Positions 16,318 to 25,172 of a stretch of DNA of 64,000 nt are shown piece after piece. Source of the stretch: GCA-2737725 sp965229355 (lineage in GTDB: Bacteria; Pseudomonadota; Alphaproteobacteria; Rhodospirillales; Rhodospirillaceae); assembly GCA_965229355.1 (NCBI GenBank), contig OZ245869.1, forward strand, positions 1,364,001-1,428,000, in the 5' to 3' direction. Below the pieces are notes generated by a model. The model saw nothing but the letters and a program-made list of their open reading frames with translations. It ran no database searches and was not told the origin of the DNA. A program made the position numbers and the translations under genes. Every line of letters starts with the position of its first letter. The stretch's first letter is position 1.

Positions 16318-17280
16318 GTGACAGCCCCCGCACGGCTTGCATGTGAATTTGATGATAACGCCGTTGTGCAGGATGTGGTCGGCCCGCAAAGCCGCAACCT
16401 GCAACGCCTGGAACAGCGACTAGGCGTGACGTTAGATCTCCATGGAAATGTTGTGGCCATCGAAGGCCCAGCCGAAAACGCAACCAAAGCACAAACCGCA
16501 CTAATGACCCTGTATCGCCGCGCTGCTGCTGGTAATGCTATTGATGATGGTGATGTGGATGCCGCAGCCCGCTTAGCATCGGCCACCGATAAATCCGATG
16601 CGAATGATTTAACCTTACGCACGCGCAAGAAGCACATCGCGCCACGTACGCCGGGCCAGGCGGAATATTTCCGCGCGTTGAAAGACAATGAGCTGGTGTT
16701 TGCCCTGGGGCCTGCGGGCACCGGCAAAACCTATTTGGCTGTTGCGAAGGCCGTGGCGATGAAAATTGCCGGTGAAGTGGACCGCATTATTCTTTCACGC
16801 CCTGCCGTAGAAGCAGGCGAGCGTTTGGGCTTTTTGCCGGGCGACTTGAAAGAGAAAGTCGATCCATATTTGCGCCCGCTTTACGACGCGCTGTTCGACA
16901 TGCTGCCTGGCGATCAAGTGACGCGGAATATGGAATCGGGTGACATTGAAGTGGCGCCGTTGGCCTTCATGCGCGGCCGCACACTGACAAATGCCTTCGT
17001 GATTTTGGACGAAGCCCAAAACACCACACCCGTGCAGATGAAAATGTTCCTGACCCGTTTGGGGGAGCGTTCGCGCATGGTGGTGACGGGGGATTTAAGC
17101 CAGATTGATTTGCCGTCGGGCATGAAATCAGGCTTGGCTGATGCGCTGGATGTGTTGAAGAATGTCAAAGGTGTTGGCCGTGTGAACTTCACATCCGCCG
17201 ACGTTGTACGCCATGATTTGGTGGCGCGTATTGTTGAAGCTTATGATTCGCAGAATCCGGAGAAGCGCAAACCGCGATGA
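16318..17280 (+). CDS. PhoH family ATPase (PhoL/YbeZ type)
   Basis: The 320-residue protein has Walker A in LGPAGTGKTYLAVAKAV at about residues 131-147 and Walker B in FVILDEAQNTTP near 227. These define PhoH-like P-loop NTPases, usually linked to RNA metabolism with YbeY. The start is GTG 16318. It overlaps ybeY by 4 nt, and the phoH-ybeY-corC-lnt order matches many proteobacteria. The partnership with YbeY is known in other bacteria and is inferred here from context. Confidence 0.94.
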   Translation: MTAPARLACEFDDNAVVQDVVGPQSRNLQRLEQRLGVTLDLHGNVVAIEGPAENATKAQTALMTLYRRAAAGNAIDDGDVDAAARLASATDKSDANDLTLRTRKKHIAPRTPGQAEYFRALKDNELVFALGPAGTGKTYLAVAKAVAMKIAGEVDRIILSRPAVEAGERLGFLPGDLKEKVDPYLRPLYDALFDMLPGDQVTRNMESGDIEVAPLAFMRGRTLTNAFVILDEAQNTTPVQMKMFLTRLGERSRMVVTGDLSQIDLPSGMKSGLADALDVLKNVKGVGRVNFTSADVVRHDLVARIVEAYDSQNPEKRKPR

Positions 17281-17897
17281 GTAAATCGTCACTGCGTAAA
17301 ACATCAGCGCGTACATCAGAAAACATCCGCATTGATGTTTCGATTCTAAGTGCCGCATGGACTGCGCGCGAAAAAACCATCGCTGCGTTTTGTAAGCGCA
17401 TTGCGATACATACGTTGAATTTTGTGCGCCCGCAGCTTTCGCCGCAGCATTTCGTGAACACCGCTCAAGACGGCTTGGAAATCTCCATCGTGCTGTCAAC
17501 GGATTCGAAGGTCCGGGTGTTAAACCGCGATTACCGGGGCAAGAATAAACCCACCAACGTTCTGTCATTTCCGGCTGTCGATGAAGAGATGATGATGCAG
17601 GGTTCGTTAATGCTGGGCGACATCGTACTGGCCCTGCAAACCACGCAAAAAGAGGCGCGCGCCGAAAATAAACCCTTCAAAGCCCATGTGGCGCACCTTG
17701 TGGTGCATGGCGTTCTGCATTTGCTAGGGTATGATCACGAGATTGAGCGTGATGCGCTGAAGATGGAACGGATGGAACGTCTTATTTTAGCCGCCCTCGG
17801 GATTGCCGATCCGTATGCGGACACAGTGGTTGTGGCGAAAGCAGCTGTAAAAAAGAGCCGGGGCAAAAAGAAGGCGGCAGTCAAAAAGAAACGATGA
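17277..17897 (+). CDS. ybeY: Endoribonuclease YbeY
   Basis: YbeY is a metal-dependent endoribonuclease required for 16S rRNA 3' maturation and ribosome quality control. The H3XH5XH zinc motif lies in HLVVHGVLHLLGYDH at about residues 142-156. RDYRGKNKPTNVLSFP is the conserved strand. The protein has 206 residues, longer than the usual 150-170: about 40 N-terminal residues and a Lys/Arg-rich C-terminal tail add length. The tail may help RNA binding, which is inference. Both ends overlap neighbours by 4 nt, indicating one operon. Confidence 0.95.
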   Translation: MSKSSLRKTSARTSENIRIDVSILSAAWTAREKTIAAFCKRIAIHTLNFVRPQLSPQHFVNTAQDGLEISIVLSTDSKVRVLNRDYRGKNKPTNVLSFPAVDEEMMMQGSLMLGDIVLALQTTQKEARAENKPFKAHVAHLVVHGVLHLLGYDHEIERDALKMERMERLILAALGIADPYADTVVVAKAAVKKSRGKKKAAVKKKR

Positions 17898-18859
17898 GCG
17901 AAACTCACCCTAAATCGCCGGACCTTATTGAGAGTGATGATAAGGGCCCCGGCCTGATGGAACGCTTGCGCCGGTTCATAAAACCGGAAACGCCCGAGCA
18001 AGAAACCGTTCGCGAAGTTATTGAAGAGCTGATCGAAGACCGCATTGAAGAAAATGCGGATAGTGACGCGCCTGTTATCGACCCCAATGAGCGCTTGCTG
18101 CTCTCGAACGTTTTAAAGCTGCGCAACATGACCGCGGCTGACATTATGATTCCGCGCGCTGACATTGTCGCGGTCGACGCCGACACACCATTCAATGAGG
18201 TGTTGAAGCTTTTGGCCGCCGATGGTCATACACGTTATCCGGTGTATCGCGGACGCCTGGATGATGTGATTGGCATGATCCACATGAAAGACTTGGCGCT
18301 TGTTGTTGCCGAGCAAGGTAGCACGGTTGCCTATGAAGGCGCTGAAGATGCAGAGCCGTTACCAAAGTTATCGGATCTTTTGCGCAAAGTGATGTTTGTA
18401 TCGCCTGCTGTAGGCGTTCTGGATTTGATGATCGACATGCGCTTGAAGCGAACGCACATGGCGTTAGTTGTCGACGAGTTTGGTGGCATCGACGGCTTGC
18501 TGACCATCGAAGACGTCGTCGAACAAATTGTCGGTGAGATTGAAGACGAACACGATGGTGATGCGCCTTTGGAATTAGCGCAAAACGCTGATGGTAGCGT
18601 CACCGCAGATGCGCGCGTTGCATTGGACGCTTTTGAGAATCGCTACGGCGATCTCTTCACCAGCGATGAACGCGATGAAACCGACACGCTGGGCGGTTTG
18701 GTGATCCGCCTTGCGGGACGCGTACCCAGCCGTAAAGAGCTGGTGAAACATCCCAATGGTTTGGAATTTGAAGTGATTGATGGCGACCCGCGCCGCGTGC
18801 GCCGCCTTCGCATTAGAAATATTCCCGCACCGCCGCAGCAGACCGCATCAGACTCATGA
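17894..18859 (+). CDS. CorC/HlyC family CBS-domain protein
   Basis: The 321-residue protein has two CBS domains (from about residue 75 with MIPRADIVAVDADTPFNEVL, and from about 150 with VMFVSPAVGVLDLM) and a C-terminal CorC_HlyC FAD-like domain. It lacks the DUF21 transmembrane region, so it is the soluble short form. The family is tied to magnesium and cobalt efflux or tolerance. The gene overlaps ybeY and lnt by 4 nt each. The exact role is not established. Confidence 0.92.
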   Translation: MSETHPKSPDLIESDDKGPGLMERLRRFIKPETPEQETVREVIEELIEDRIEENADSDAPVIDPNERLLLSNVLKLRNMTAADIMIPRADIVAVDADTPFNEVLKLLAADGHTRYPVYRGRLDDVIGMIHMKDLALVVAEQGSTVAYEGAEDAEPLPKLSDLLRKVMFVSPAVGVLDLMIDMRLKRTHMALVVDEFGGIDGLLTIEDVVEQIVGEIEDEHDGDAPLELAQNADGSVTADARVALDAFENRYGDLFTSDERDETDTLGGLVIRLAGRVPSRKELVKHPNGLEFEVIDGDPRRVRRLRIRNIPAPPQQTASDS

Positions 18860-20424
18860 TCGCAAAACTTCATGCCCAACTGCTGGGTCTTCGCACCTGG
18901 CAGCGTGCCGTGCTGGCCGCCATGTTGGGCGCTGCGACCACGCTGGCCATGCCACCCTGGCACATTGTGCCACTGATATGGATTACAGTGCCGTTGCTGC
19001 TGTGGGTGCTGGAAGGCAGCAAAACCACAGCTTCTGCAGCACTGGTGGGCTGGAGTTTCGGCTTCGGGCACTTCGCCGTTGGTTTGAATTGGATCGCAAA
19101 CGCCTTTTATGTGGATGCCGATACGCACGGTGCATTCGCCATTCCGGCGGTCGCAGGATTATGCGCGATCTGCGGTGTTTATATTTCTATCGGGGCGATG
19201 ATTGTTCATCGCCTGCCGCGTGAACCAAAATATGTCCGCGCTTTTGGTTTCGCACTGGCTTGGATGAGTGTGGAGTGGGTCAGAGGCTGGCTGTTCACAG
19301 GCTTTCCCTGGAATCCCATGGGCTCAGTCTGGACCGCATGGCCCGAGATGATTCAAATCACCACGCTGTTCGGCACGTTGGGTTTGGGGCTGTTCACGCT
19401 CATGGCCGCATCAGCGATTTCGGTTCTGGTGGAGCCGGCAAAATCGCGCACGACGTGGATTGTCGGTTTAGCACCTACTGTTTTGTTAGCGCTGTTCGGC
19501 ATGTTCGGAATCTTGCGTTTGCATGATCAAGATGTGCCGATGGTGCCGAACGTGAATTTGCGTTTGGTACAGCCCAACATCGCGCAGGCTGATAAATGGC
19601 GCCCGGGTTTGCGCGAACAGCATTTCATGGATCACGTGCGCCTCAGCGCCTCGACCGGTGCAGAACACGTCACGCACGTGATTTGGGGTGAAGCAGCTGT
19701 GGCTTACGCGCTCGACCGTGATGAAACGCGGCGCGCGATTGCGGTGTCGATGCTGAGCCCCGGCGCATCACTCATCACCGGCGTGCCACGCGTGGCTGTG
19801 GGTGCGAATGGCTTGGAAGAAATTTTTAATTCCATGCTGGTCGTGCGCTCTGATGCCAGCATTGCAGCACTGTACGACAAAACGCACTTGGTGCCGTTCG
19901 GTGAGTATTTGCCGCTGCGCGGGCTTATTCCGTTCCGCAAGCTCACGGAAGGCACGATGGATTTTAGTGCAGGCCATGGGCGCACCACGCTCGACATAGC
20001 AACAGCACCACCGTTCAGCCCGCTGATTTGTTATGAAGCGATTTTCTCAGGTGAAGTGACCGGCCCAGACACAGCTGATGGAAAGCGCCCACTCTGGATG
20101 CTGAACATCACCAACGATTCATGGTTCGGCGATAGCTCAGGCCCGCGCCAGCATTTGGCTGAAGCACAACTGCGCGCGGTGGAAGAAGGCTTGCCGCTCA
20201 TCCGCGTTGCCAACACCGGCATTTCTGCGGTGATCGATCCGTATGGCCGGATCTTAGGCACCATCCCGTTAAATGAACGTGGCGTTCTAGATTCGCCGCT
20301 GCCGCAAGCACCGGAAGGCCGCACAGTGTTCAACCGCACCGGCCAATGGGGGCCCATCTTCTTGATTTTATTGGGGATCGGCATGCTTTGGGCCGCGCAT
20401 CGGCGCGCCCTACCCCATCCATAG
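18856..20424 (+). CDS. lnt: Apolipoprotein N-acyltransferase Lnt
   Basis: Lnt adds the third acyl chain to the N-terminal cysteine of lipoproteins in the inner membrane. The 522-residue protein has about six N-terminal transmembrane helices (to about residue 225), then a nitrilase-fold periplasmic domain, and a last helix at about 496-515. The catalytic triad is visible: Glu in IWGEAAVAY, Lys in YDKTHLVPFGEYLPLR and Cys in LICYEAIF. It closes the miaB-phoH-ybeY-corC-lnt run. Several lipoproteins in this window could be its substrates. Confidence 0.97.
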   Translation: MIAKLHAQLLGLRTWQRAVLAAMLGAATTLAMPPWHIVPLIWITVPLLLWVLEGSKTTASAALVGWSFGFGHFAVGLNWIANAFYVDADTHGAFAIPAVAGLCAICGVYISIGAMIVHRLPREPKYVRAFGFALAWMSVEWVRGWLFTGFPWNPMGSVWTAWPEMIQITTLFGTLGLGLFTLMAASAISVLVEPAKSRTTWIVGLAPTVLLALFGMFGILRLHDQDVPMVPNVNLRLVQPNIAQADKWRPGLREQHFMDHVRLSASTGAEHVTHVIWGEAAVAYALDRDETRRAIAVSMLSPGASLITGVPRVAVGANGLEEIFNSMLVVRSDASIAALYDKTHLVPFGEYLPLRGLIPFRKLTEGTMDFSAGHGRTTLDIATAPPFSPLICYEAIFSGEVTGPDTADGKRPLWMLNITNDSWFGDSSGPRQHLAEAQLRAVEEGLPLIRVANTGISAVIDPYGRILGTIPLNERGVLDSPLPQAPEGRTVFNRTGQWGPIFLILLGIGMLWAAHRRALPHP

Positions 20425-20428
20425 CATT

Positions 20429-20508
20429 TTTTTGACACATTTTAATGTGCTAAATCAAAAGCTTAGGAACGTCATGGGTTTGCTCTACCAACGATTTTGT
20501 GTCAAAAA
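20429..20508. promoter_or_regulatory. Long-spaced inverted repeat between lnt and the xre gene
   Basis: TTTTTGACACA (20429-20439) is the exact reverse complement of TGTGTCAAAAA (20498-20508). Inside the left arm region CACATT (20436-20441) can also pair with AATGTG (20444-20449). The arms lie 58 bp apart, so this may be two operator half-sites or a large RNA stem. A GTATATATAG stretch (20541-20550) lies between it and the xre start. Function unknown. Confidence 0.45.
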
Positions 20509-20620
20509 GTAGAGGTGTGGCGTTTACGCTACAACGATTGGTATATATAGCGCGTGCTCATATATTCGGTCGTGACTCGTTCCTTGGGACCGACCGCTTT
20601 CACAGCCAAAGGATGCCGCT

Positions 20621-21121
20621 ATGGCGCTGCCGCAAGAAGATGATTTGGACGAAGCTGGTTTCTCGCGCTCCTCGCGCGGGCGTATGCCTTCGGGCAAACC
20701 AAACCCTGTCGATGTCCACGTGGGGTCGCGCGTTCGCTTGCGCCGCACACTTTTAGGCATGAGCCAAGAAAAGCTGGGCGAAGCGCTGGGCCTGACATTC
20801 CAACAAGTTCAGAAGTATGAGCGCGGCGCAAATCGCATTGGGGCCAGCCGCTTGTGGGATTTAAGCCGCGTGCTTGATTGCGCCGTGCAGTTCTTCTTCG
20901 ACGAAATGGACGATGCCACACAAGGCTCGAGCCCGCGGAACCTCTCAGAAGCATCGCGTGACATTGATCTGCCGGAAAGCGACCCGATGACCAAGCGCGA
21001 GACGTTGGAACTGGTGCGCGCGTACTATCGCATCCGTGACTATCATGTCCGCCGCCGCATTTACGATTTGGCGAAGTCACTGGCGACCACTGAAGATAGC
21101 GCTTCAGATTCAGACGAGTAG
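20621..21121 (+). CDS. XRE family helix-turn-helix regulator
   Basis: This 166-residue protein has a Cro/C1-type HTH at about residues 29-85: VGSRVRLRRTLLGMSQEKL, then LTFQQVQKYERGANRIGASRL. A polar linker follows, then a conserved C-terminal segment (TKRETLELVRAYYRIRDYH). It is a clear paralogue of the regulator at 63014, sharing the HTH and the ETLELVRAY segment. Such proteins sit next to metK in many alphaproteobacteria. Here a TonB-dependent receptor gene has come between them. Its targets are unknown. Confidence 0.92.
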   Translation: MALPQEDDLDEAGFSRSSRGRMPSGKPNPVDVHVGSRVRLRRTLLGMSQEKLGEALGLTFQQVQKYERGANRIGASRLWDLSRVLDCAVQFFFDEMDDATQGSSPRNLSEASRDIDLPESDPMTKRETLELVRAYYRIRDYHVRRRIYDLAKSLATTEDSASDSDE

Positions 21122-21138
21122 CTTCTGGCGCGGTTACG

Positions 21139-21162
21139 TTTTCAGACACCTCTTTTCAGACA
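21139..21162. repeat. 10-bp direct repeat after the first xre gene
   Basis: TTTTCAGACA occurs at 21139-21148 and identically at 21153-21162, period 14 bp, just ahead of the terminator. The end of the coding region also stutters (TTCAGATTCAGA). It belongs to the set of 3'-end duplications. Confidence 0.6.
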
Positions 21163-21164
21163 AT

Positions 21165-21203
21165 AACGCGTCGCTTCTGTTCGAAGCGGCGCGTTTCTTT
21201 TTT
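21165..21203 (+). terminator. Intrinsic terminator after the first xre gene
   Basis: A 12-bp stem (21165-21176 with 21184-21195, one G-U pair) with a 7-base loop is followed by a T-rich run ending at 21203. It should end transcription from the xre gene and insulate the receptor gene. Confidence 0.85.
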
Positions 21204-21471
21204 AATCTCGCTTAACAAACCTATAACGCGCTTAACGTACTTGAACGGGCGGCATACGCGTGTGAGTTGGGGAAAGACATATAAAGGCGTGTGATTCCTG
21301 ACACGTTGCGTAGGAATCTGCCGTATTGAGAAAAGTCAAAGGCCTAAGAAGCATTGAGGATCAATGGCTTCTATGTCACCCATTCTGTCATCATGTCGGG
21401 GGCATAGTTTTTAAGCTGCCAAAGCACCCCCGGCGGAATGGAACTTTCAAATCTGAAGATCGGAGGGAAAA
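21204..21471 (+). promoter_or_regulatory. Leader region of the TonB-dependent receptor gene
   Basis: These 268 bp hold no convincing gene. A CATATAAAGG stretch at 21278-21287 resembles other AT-rich boxes ahead of genes in this window. GATTCCT (21293-21299) can pair with AGGAATC (21312-21318), and CATTGA/TCAATG near 21352-21366 forms another small hairpin. A strong GGAGGG ribosome-binding site lies just before the ATG. I see no B12-box or clear Fur box, so the mode of control is open. Confidence 0.4.
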
Positions 21472-23751
21472 ATGTTGCGTCAACATTGGTTATCGACGGC
21501 CGCCATCGGCGTTATGACAACGATGTTTGCCACGGCTGCAAACGCGCAGTTGGAAGAAATTGTTGTGACGGCTCGTAAGACTGAAGAAAAACTTCAGGAT
21601 GTGCCGATCAGCGTTTCGGCTTTCACCGCAAAAGACTTGAGCGAGCGCGGTCTGACCGACGTTGCTAAAGTCGCTTCATTCACTCCGGGTTTTTCGTTTG
21701 AAAAAACCAACCGTTATGGCGCGCAAGGCGGTACCAGCCGTCCGGTCATCCGCGGCCAATCGAACATCTTAGGTGAAGGTAACGCTGCCATTTTCGTCGA
21801 TGGCATTTTGTTCACCGACAACATCCTGTCGTTCCCGTTCGACATCGTTGAGCGCGTTGAAACCATTAAAGGCCCGCAAGCTGCCTTGTTCGGCCGCTCG
21901 ACCTTTGCTGGCGCGATCAACCTGATCACCAAAAAGGGCACCAACGACTTCGAAAACAAAATCAGCGTCCGTGCTGCTGAGTACGACGACTATGAAGTCA
22001 ACTTGATGTCACGTGGTCCGATTGTTGAAGACAAAGTCTTCTACATGGTCCAAGGCCGCTACTACGACTTCGGCGGTCAGTACCGCAACACCATCGGCGG
22101 CAAGAAAGTCGGCCAAGAAGAATCCAAAGGCATCAACGGTGCGTTGGAATTCAAACTGAGTGACAATCTGTCAGCTAACATCAGCGCTGGTTTCAACAAA
22201 GACGACGACGGTATCGCCGCCATCGCGTTGCAAGACCGTTTCAGCAACAACTGCTTCTTGAACAAGCCGCGTCAATATTATTGCGGCGAAGTCACGCACC
22301 CGAATGCTATTGCGGCTGACGTTGTTGGCTTGCAAGGCACCGAAGGCGTGCACCGTGAATCAACCCGCGTGTTCGGCAACATCGTGTACGACACGGATGA
22401 TTTCATCCTGACATCGAACACCGGCTTGTTCTGGACCGATACACAGTACGGTTACGATTCAACCTTCCAAGGTGCAACGGCGTTCAGCCTGACCACCGTC
22501 CCGGGCACAACCGTTGCACGCGCTGCAACCGACCCTGTGCGCGTTCAGTCAACACTGCGTAACGAAGTGACCGACCGTAACGAATGGTCACAAGAATTCC
22601 GTGCGCAATCGGCTCAAGACAAAGCCATCCGTGGATTGGTGGGCGTGTTCTATTATCAACGTCGCCGCGCGTTGGAAGAGCGTCACTTTGCAGCAACTGC
22701 TCCGACGGTTGATTTCGGCACCGACCGCGTCGACAACAAAGCTGTGTTTGCATCTTTGACCGGTGACTTCACCGATCAGTTGACCGGTTCTGCGGAACTG
22801 CGTTACGCGCAAGACAAAATCGGTAACTACAAACGCACCGTCACTGTCGCTGGCGTGACGTACACAGACTTGCTGCTTGAGAAGAAGTTCAAGTCTTGGT
22901 CACCGCGTTTCACATTGGATTACAAGCCAATGGAAGACACGTTGATTTACGCTGTGGCTGCTAAAGGCAATAAGCCAGGCGGCATCAACGGTGACCCGCG
23001 GTTCCCGTCAAACATCGCCTTCTATGACGAAGAAAGCAGCTGGAACTACGAAATCGGCACCAAGAACACGTTCATGGACAACACTGTCGTGTTGAACTTG
23101 GCCGCGTACTACACCGATTGGAAGAAACAGCAAATCACCACGGGCTTCGTGTTCCCGACCGGTGGCACGCAGTCTTACCTGACGAACGCTGGTAAATCGC
23201 GCGTGAAGGGCTTTGAAGCTTCGGTCAGCGCCGCGCTGAACGATTACTTCACGGTCGGCGCTGGTTACTCGCTGAACGATGCGAAGTTCAAAGTATTGAA
23301 TGATCCGGAAGCGACCGAACTGTTCGGTAATGCCTCAGTCGCCGGCAAGCGCATGCCGAATGCTCCGAAAAACCAAGCCACCTTGAACGGTAAGTTCACC
23401 TACCCGGTGAATGACGACATCAACGGCTTTGTGCGCAGTGACTTCGCTTACACCGGCCGCAAGTATGACCAGATCTTCAACCTGGCGCACACTGGCGAGC
23501 AATACTTGGTGAACTTGAAAGTGGGTGTTGAGAACGACGCGTGGAACTTCACGTTCTTTGTCGACAACCTGACCAACGACAAGTCACCAACGACCATTGT
23601 TCGTTATGTTGACCAAATGAACTTGAACGTTGCTCCGAACGCCAACCCGGCTTTGAACAACGTTGCTGGCACAACGACGCAAGAGCGCGCCTTCCAGTTG
23701 GGTCTGCCAGACAAGCAACGCTTTGGCGTCACAGCTAGCTACAAGTTCTAA
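21472..23751 (+). CDS. TonB-dependent outer-membrane receptor
   Basis: The 759-residue protein has a signal peptide ending ANAQ near residue 25, a TonB box-like EEIVVTARK, and a plug domain with VPISVSAFTAKDL and IERVETIKGPQAALFGRSTFAG-type elements. A beta-barrel follows and the chain ends in Phe, as outer-membrane barrels do. The type resembles the many receptors of sphingomonads and relatives that import siderophores, vitamins or sugar oligomers; the ligand cannot be told. Codon use is strongly biased towards C-ending codons compared with neighbours, suggesting high expression. It interrupts the usual xre-metK neighbourhood. It has its own strong ribosome-binding site and terminator, so it is probably monocistronic. 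Confidence 0.95.
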   Translation: MLRQHWLSTAAIGVMTTMFATAANAQLEEIVVTARKTEEKLQDVPISVSAFTAKDLSERGLTDVAKVASFTPGFSFEKTNRYGAQGGTSRPVIRGQSNILGEGNAAIFVDGILFTDNILSFPFDIVERVETIKGPQAALFGRSTFAGAINLITKKGTNDFENKISVRAAEYDDYEVNLMSRGPIVEDKVFYMVQGRYYDFGGQYRNTIGGKKVGQEESKGINGALEFKLSDNLSANISAGFNKDDDGIAAIALQDRFSNNCFLNKPRQYYCGEVTHPNAIAADVVGLQGTEGVHRESTRVFGNIVYDTDDFILTSNTGLFWTDTQYGYDSTFQGATAFSLTTVPGTTVARAATDPVRVQSTLRNEVTDRNEWSQEFRAQSAQDKAIRGLVGVFYYQRRRALEERHFAATAPTVDFGTDRVDNKAVFASLTGDFTDQLTGSAELRYAQDKIGNYKRTVTVAGVTYTDLLLEKKFKSWSPRFTLDYKPMEDTLIYAVAAKGNKPGGINGDPRFPSNIAFYDEESSWNYEIGTKNTFMDNTVVLNLAAYYTDWKKQQITTGFVFPTGGTQSYLTNAGKSRVKGFEASVSAALNDYFTVGAGYSLNDAKFKVLNDPEATELFGNASVAGKRMPNAPKNQATLNGKFTYPVNDDINGFVRSDFAYTGRKYDQIFNLAHTGEQYLVNLKVGVENDAWNFTFFVDNLTNDKSPTTIVRYVDQMNLNVAPNANPALNNVAGTTTQERAFQLGLPDKQRFGVTASYKF

Positions 23752-23752
23752 G

Positions 23753-23776
23753 CTTAAAGTCTCACGTTTAAGTCTC
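23753..23776. repeat. Short imperfect repeat after the receptor stop codon
   Basis: Two 11-bp copies (23753-23763 and 23766-23776, 9 of 11 identical, core AAGTCTC) follow the TAA directly and precede the terminator. Weak on its own, but consistent with other gene ends here. Confidence 0.45.
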
Positions 23777-23779
23777 GAT

Positions 23780-23813
23780 AAAGCCCCGCCCTCACCGGCG
23801 GGGCTTTGTTTTT
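23780..23813 (+). terminator. Intrinsic terminator of the TonB receptor gene
   Basis: AAAGCCCCGCC (23780-23790) pairs perfectly with GGCGGGGCTTT (23797-23807) around a 6-base loop and is followed by GTTTTT. This is a textbook terminator. Confidence 0.95.
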
Positions 23814-23999
23814 GGCCGAAAAGAACCCCAGACATGGGGTCAGATGGGGCAACGTCCCCCAAACGCTTGCAAAATTGCCCAATTTTCGGTACGCCCGACG
23901 CCCATCACCTTGAATGCTGCCCCCTTGGGTTTGGGTTTGTTTCTTTCGCAGAAGGGGCAAGCGTTCATATAAAAAGTTCCTCCCTATACGGAGAGTATT
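23814..23999 (+). promoter_or_regulatory. Structured metK leader
   Basis: The 186 bp before metK hold several foldable parts: an ACCCCA/TGGGGT hairpin near 23825-23840, a GGGG/CCCC hairpin near 23846-23860, and a longer stem-loop at about 23918-23961 built from TGCCCCCTT and AAGGGGCA. A CATATAAAAAG stretch (23966-23976) is a candidate -10 region. CTCC (23980-23983) can pair with GGAG (23990-23993), which is the metK ribosome-binding site. I could not match any known SAM riboswitch class. It may simply be a promoter region. Confidence 0.4.
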
Positions 24000-25172
24000 G
24001 TGGCGAAGACCGACTACATCTTCACGAGCGAGTCTGTGTCCGAAGGACACCCGGACAAAGTTGCTGATCGCATTTCTGATTCTATAGTCGATTTGTATTT
24101 AGCGGCTGATCCCCAAGCCCGCGTGGCCTTGGAAACCCTGTGCACGACAAATCGCATTGTTCTGGCTGGTGAAGTCCGCGGTCCCGGCAGCATCACGCAC
24201 GACCGCCTGATTGAAACCGCACGCCAAGCCGTGAAAGACATCGGCTACGAGCAAGAAGGCTTCCACTGGAAGACCGCCACAGTCGATTGCCACGTTCACT
24301 CGCAATCGGCTGACATCGCTGTCGGCGTCGACGCAGCTGGCAACAAAGACGAAGGCGCTGGCGACCAAGGCATCATGTTTGGCTACGCCGTGAATGAAAC
24401 ACCGGAGTTCATGCCGGCTCCCATTCACTACTCGCACCAAATTCTGAAACGTCTGGCCGATGCCCGTCACGCCAAAGACGTGCCGTTCTTAGAGCCGGAT
24501 GCCAAAAGCCAAATCAGCTTGAAGTACGAAAACGGTAAGCCGGTGCGTGCAACCTCTATCGTTGTCTCGACCCAGCACACCGAAGGCGTCGACCAAGAAA
24601 CTTTGCGCAATTACGTGCGCAAATGCGTGTTGGACGTTCTGCCAAAAGGCTGGATGTGCCCGGAAGACGAGTTTTATGTGAACCCGACAGGCCGCTTCGT
24701 CATCGGCGGCCCCGATGGTGATACCGGTTTGACGGGTCGTAAAATCATCGTCGACACCTACGGCGGTGCAGCCCCACACGGCGGCGGCGCATTCTCGGGC
24801 AAAGACCCGACCAAGGTCGACCGTTCAGCTGCATATGCGGCGCGCTACTTGGCGAAAAACGTTGTGGCCGCTGATCTGGCTGACAAATGCTTGATCCAAT
24901 TGGCTTATGCAATTGGTGTTGCAAAACCGTTGGCTGTCTATGTCGACACACAAGGCACCGGCCGTGTGGATGAAGACAAGCTTTCGAAAGTGCTGCAAGA
25001 CCTGATGAACTTAAGCCCGCGCGGTATTCGCGAGCACTTGAAGCTCAACAATCCGATCTACACACGCACATCGTCTTACGGCCACTTTGGCCGCGAGCCT
25101 GATGGCGCTGGTGGCTTTAGTTGGGAACGTTTGGACTTGGTTCCTGCATTAGAATCTGCCTTCGGTGTCTGA
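24000..25172 (+). CDS. metK: S-adenosylmethionine synthetase MetK
   Basis: MetK makes S-adenosylmethionine from methionine and ATP. The 390-residue protein has the ATP-binding SEGHPDKVADRISD near residue 14, GAGDQGIMFGYA near 120 and the P-loop-like GGGAFSGKDPTKVDRSAAY near 262. The start is GTG 24000, preceded by GGAGAG. It overlaps trmB by 8 nt. In related genomes metK directly follows the xre gene; here the receptor intervenes. Product SAM serves MiaB, TrmB and RsmI encoded nearby. Confidence 0.98.
   Translation: MAKTDYIFTSESVSEGHPDKVADRISDSIVDLYLAADPQARVALETLCTTNRIVLAGEVRGPGSITHDRLIETARQAVKDIGYEQEGFHWKTATVDCHVHSQSADIAVGVDAAGNKDEGAGDQGIMFGYAVNETPEFMPAPIHYSHQILKRLADARHAKDVPFLEPDAKSQISLKYENGKPVRATSIVVSTQHTEGVDQETLRNYVRKCVLDVLPKGWMCPEDEFYVNPTGRFVIGGPDGDTGLTGRKIIVDTYGGAAPHGGGAFSGKDPTKVDRSAAYAARYLAKNVVAADLADKCLIQLAYAIGVAKPLAVYVDTQGTGRVDEDKLSKVLQDLMNLSPRGIREHLKLNNPIYTRTSSYGHFGREPDGAGGFSWERLDLVPALESAFGV

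Noticed and set aside
21204..21471. Cobalamin riboswitch before the TonB-dependent receptor
   Set aside because: No B12-box-like core is present; the hairpins are small and unrelated.
23814..23999. Known SAM riboswitch before metK
   Set aside because: I could not find the conserved core of the SAM-I, SAM-II or SAM/SAH types; only generic hairpins are visible.
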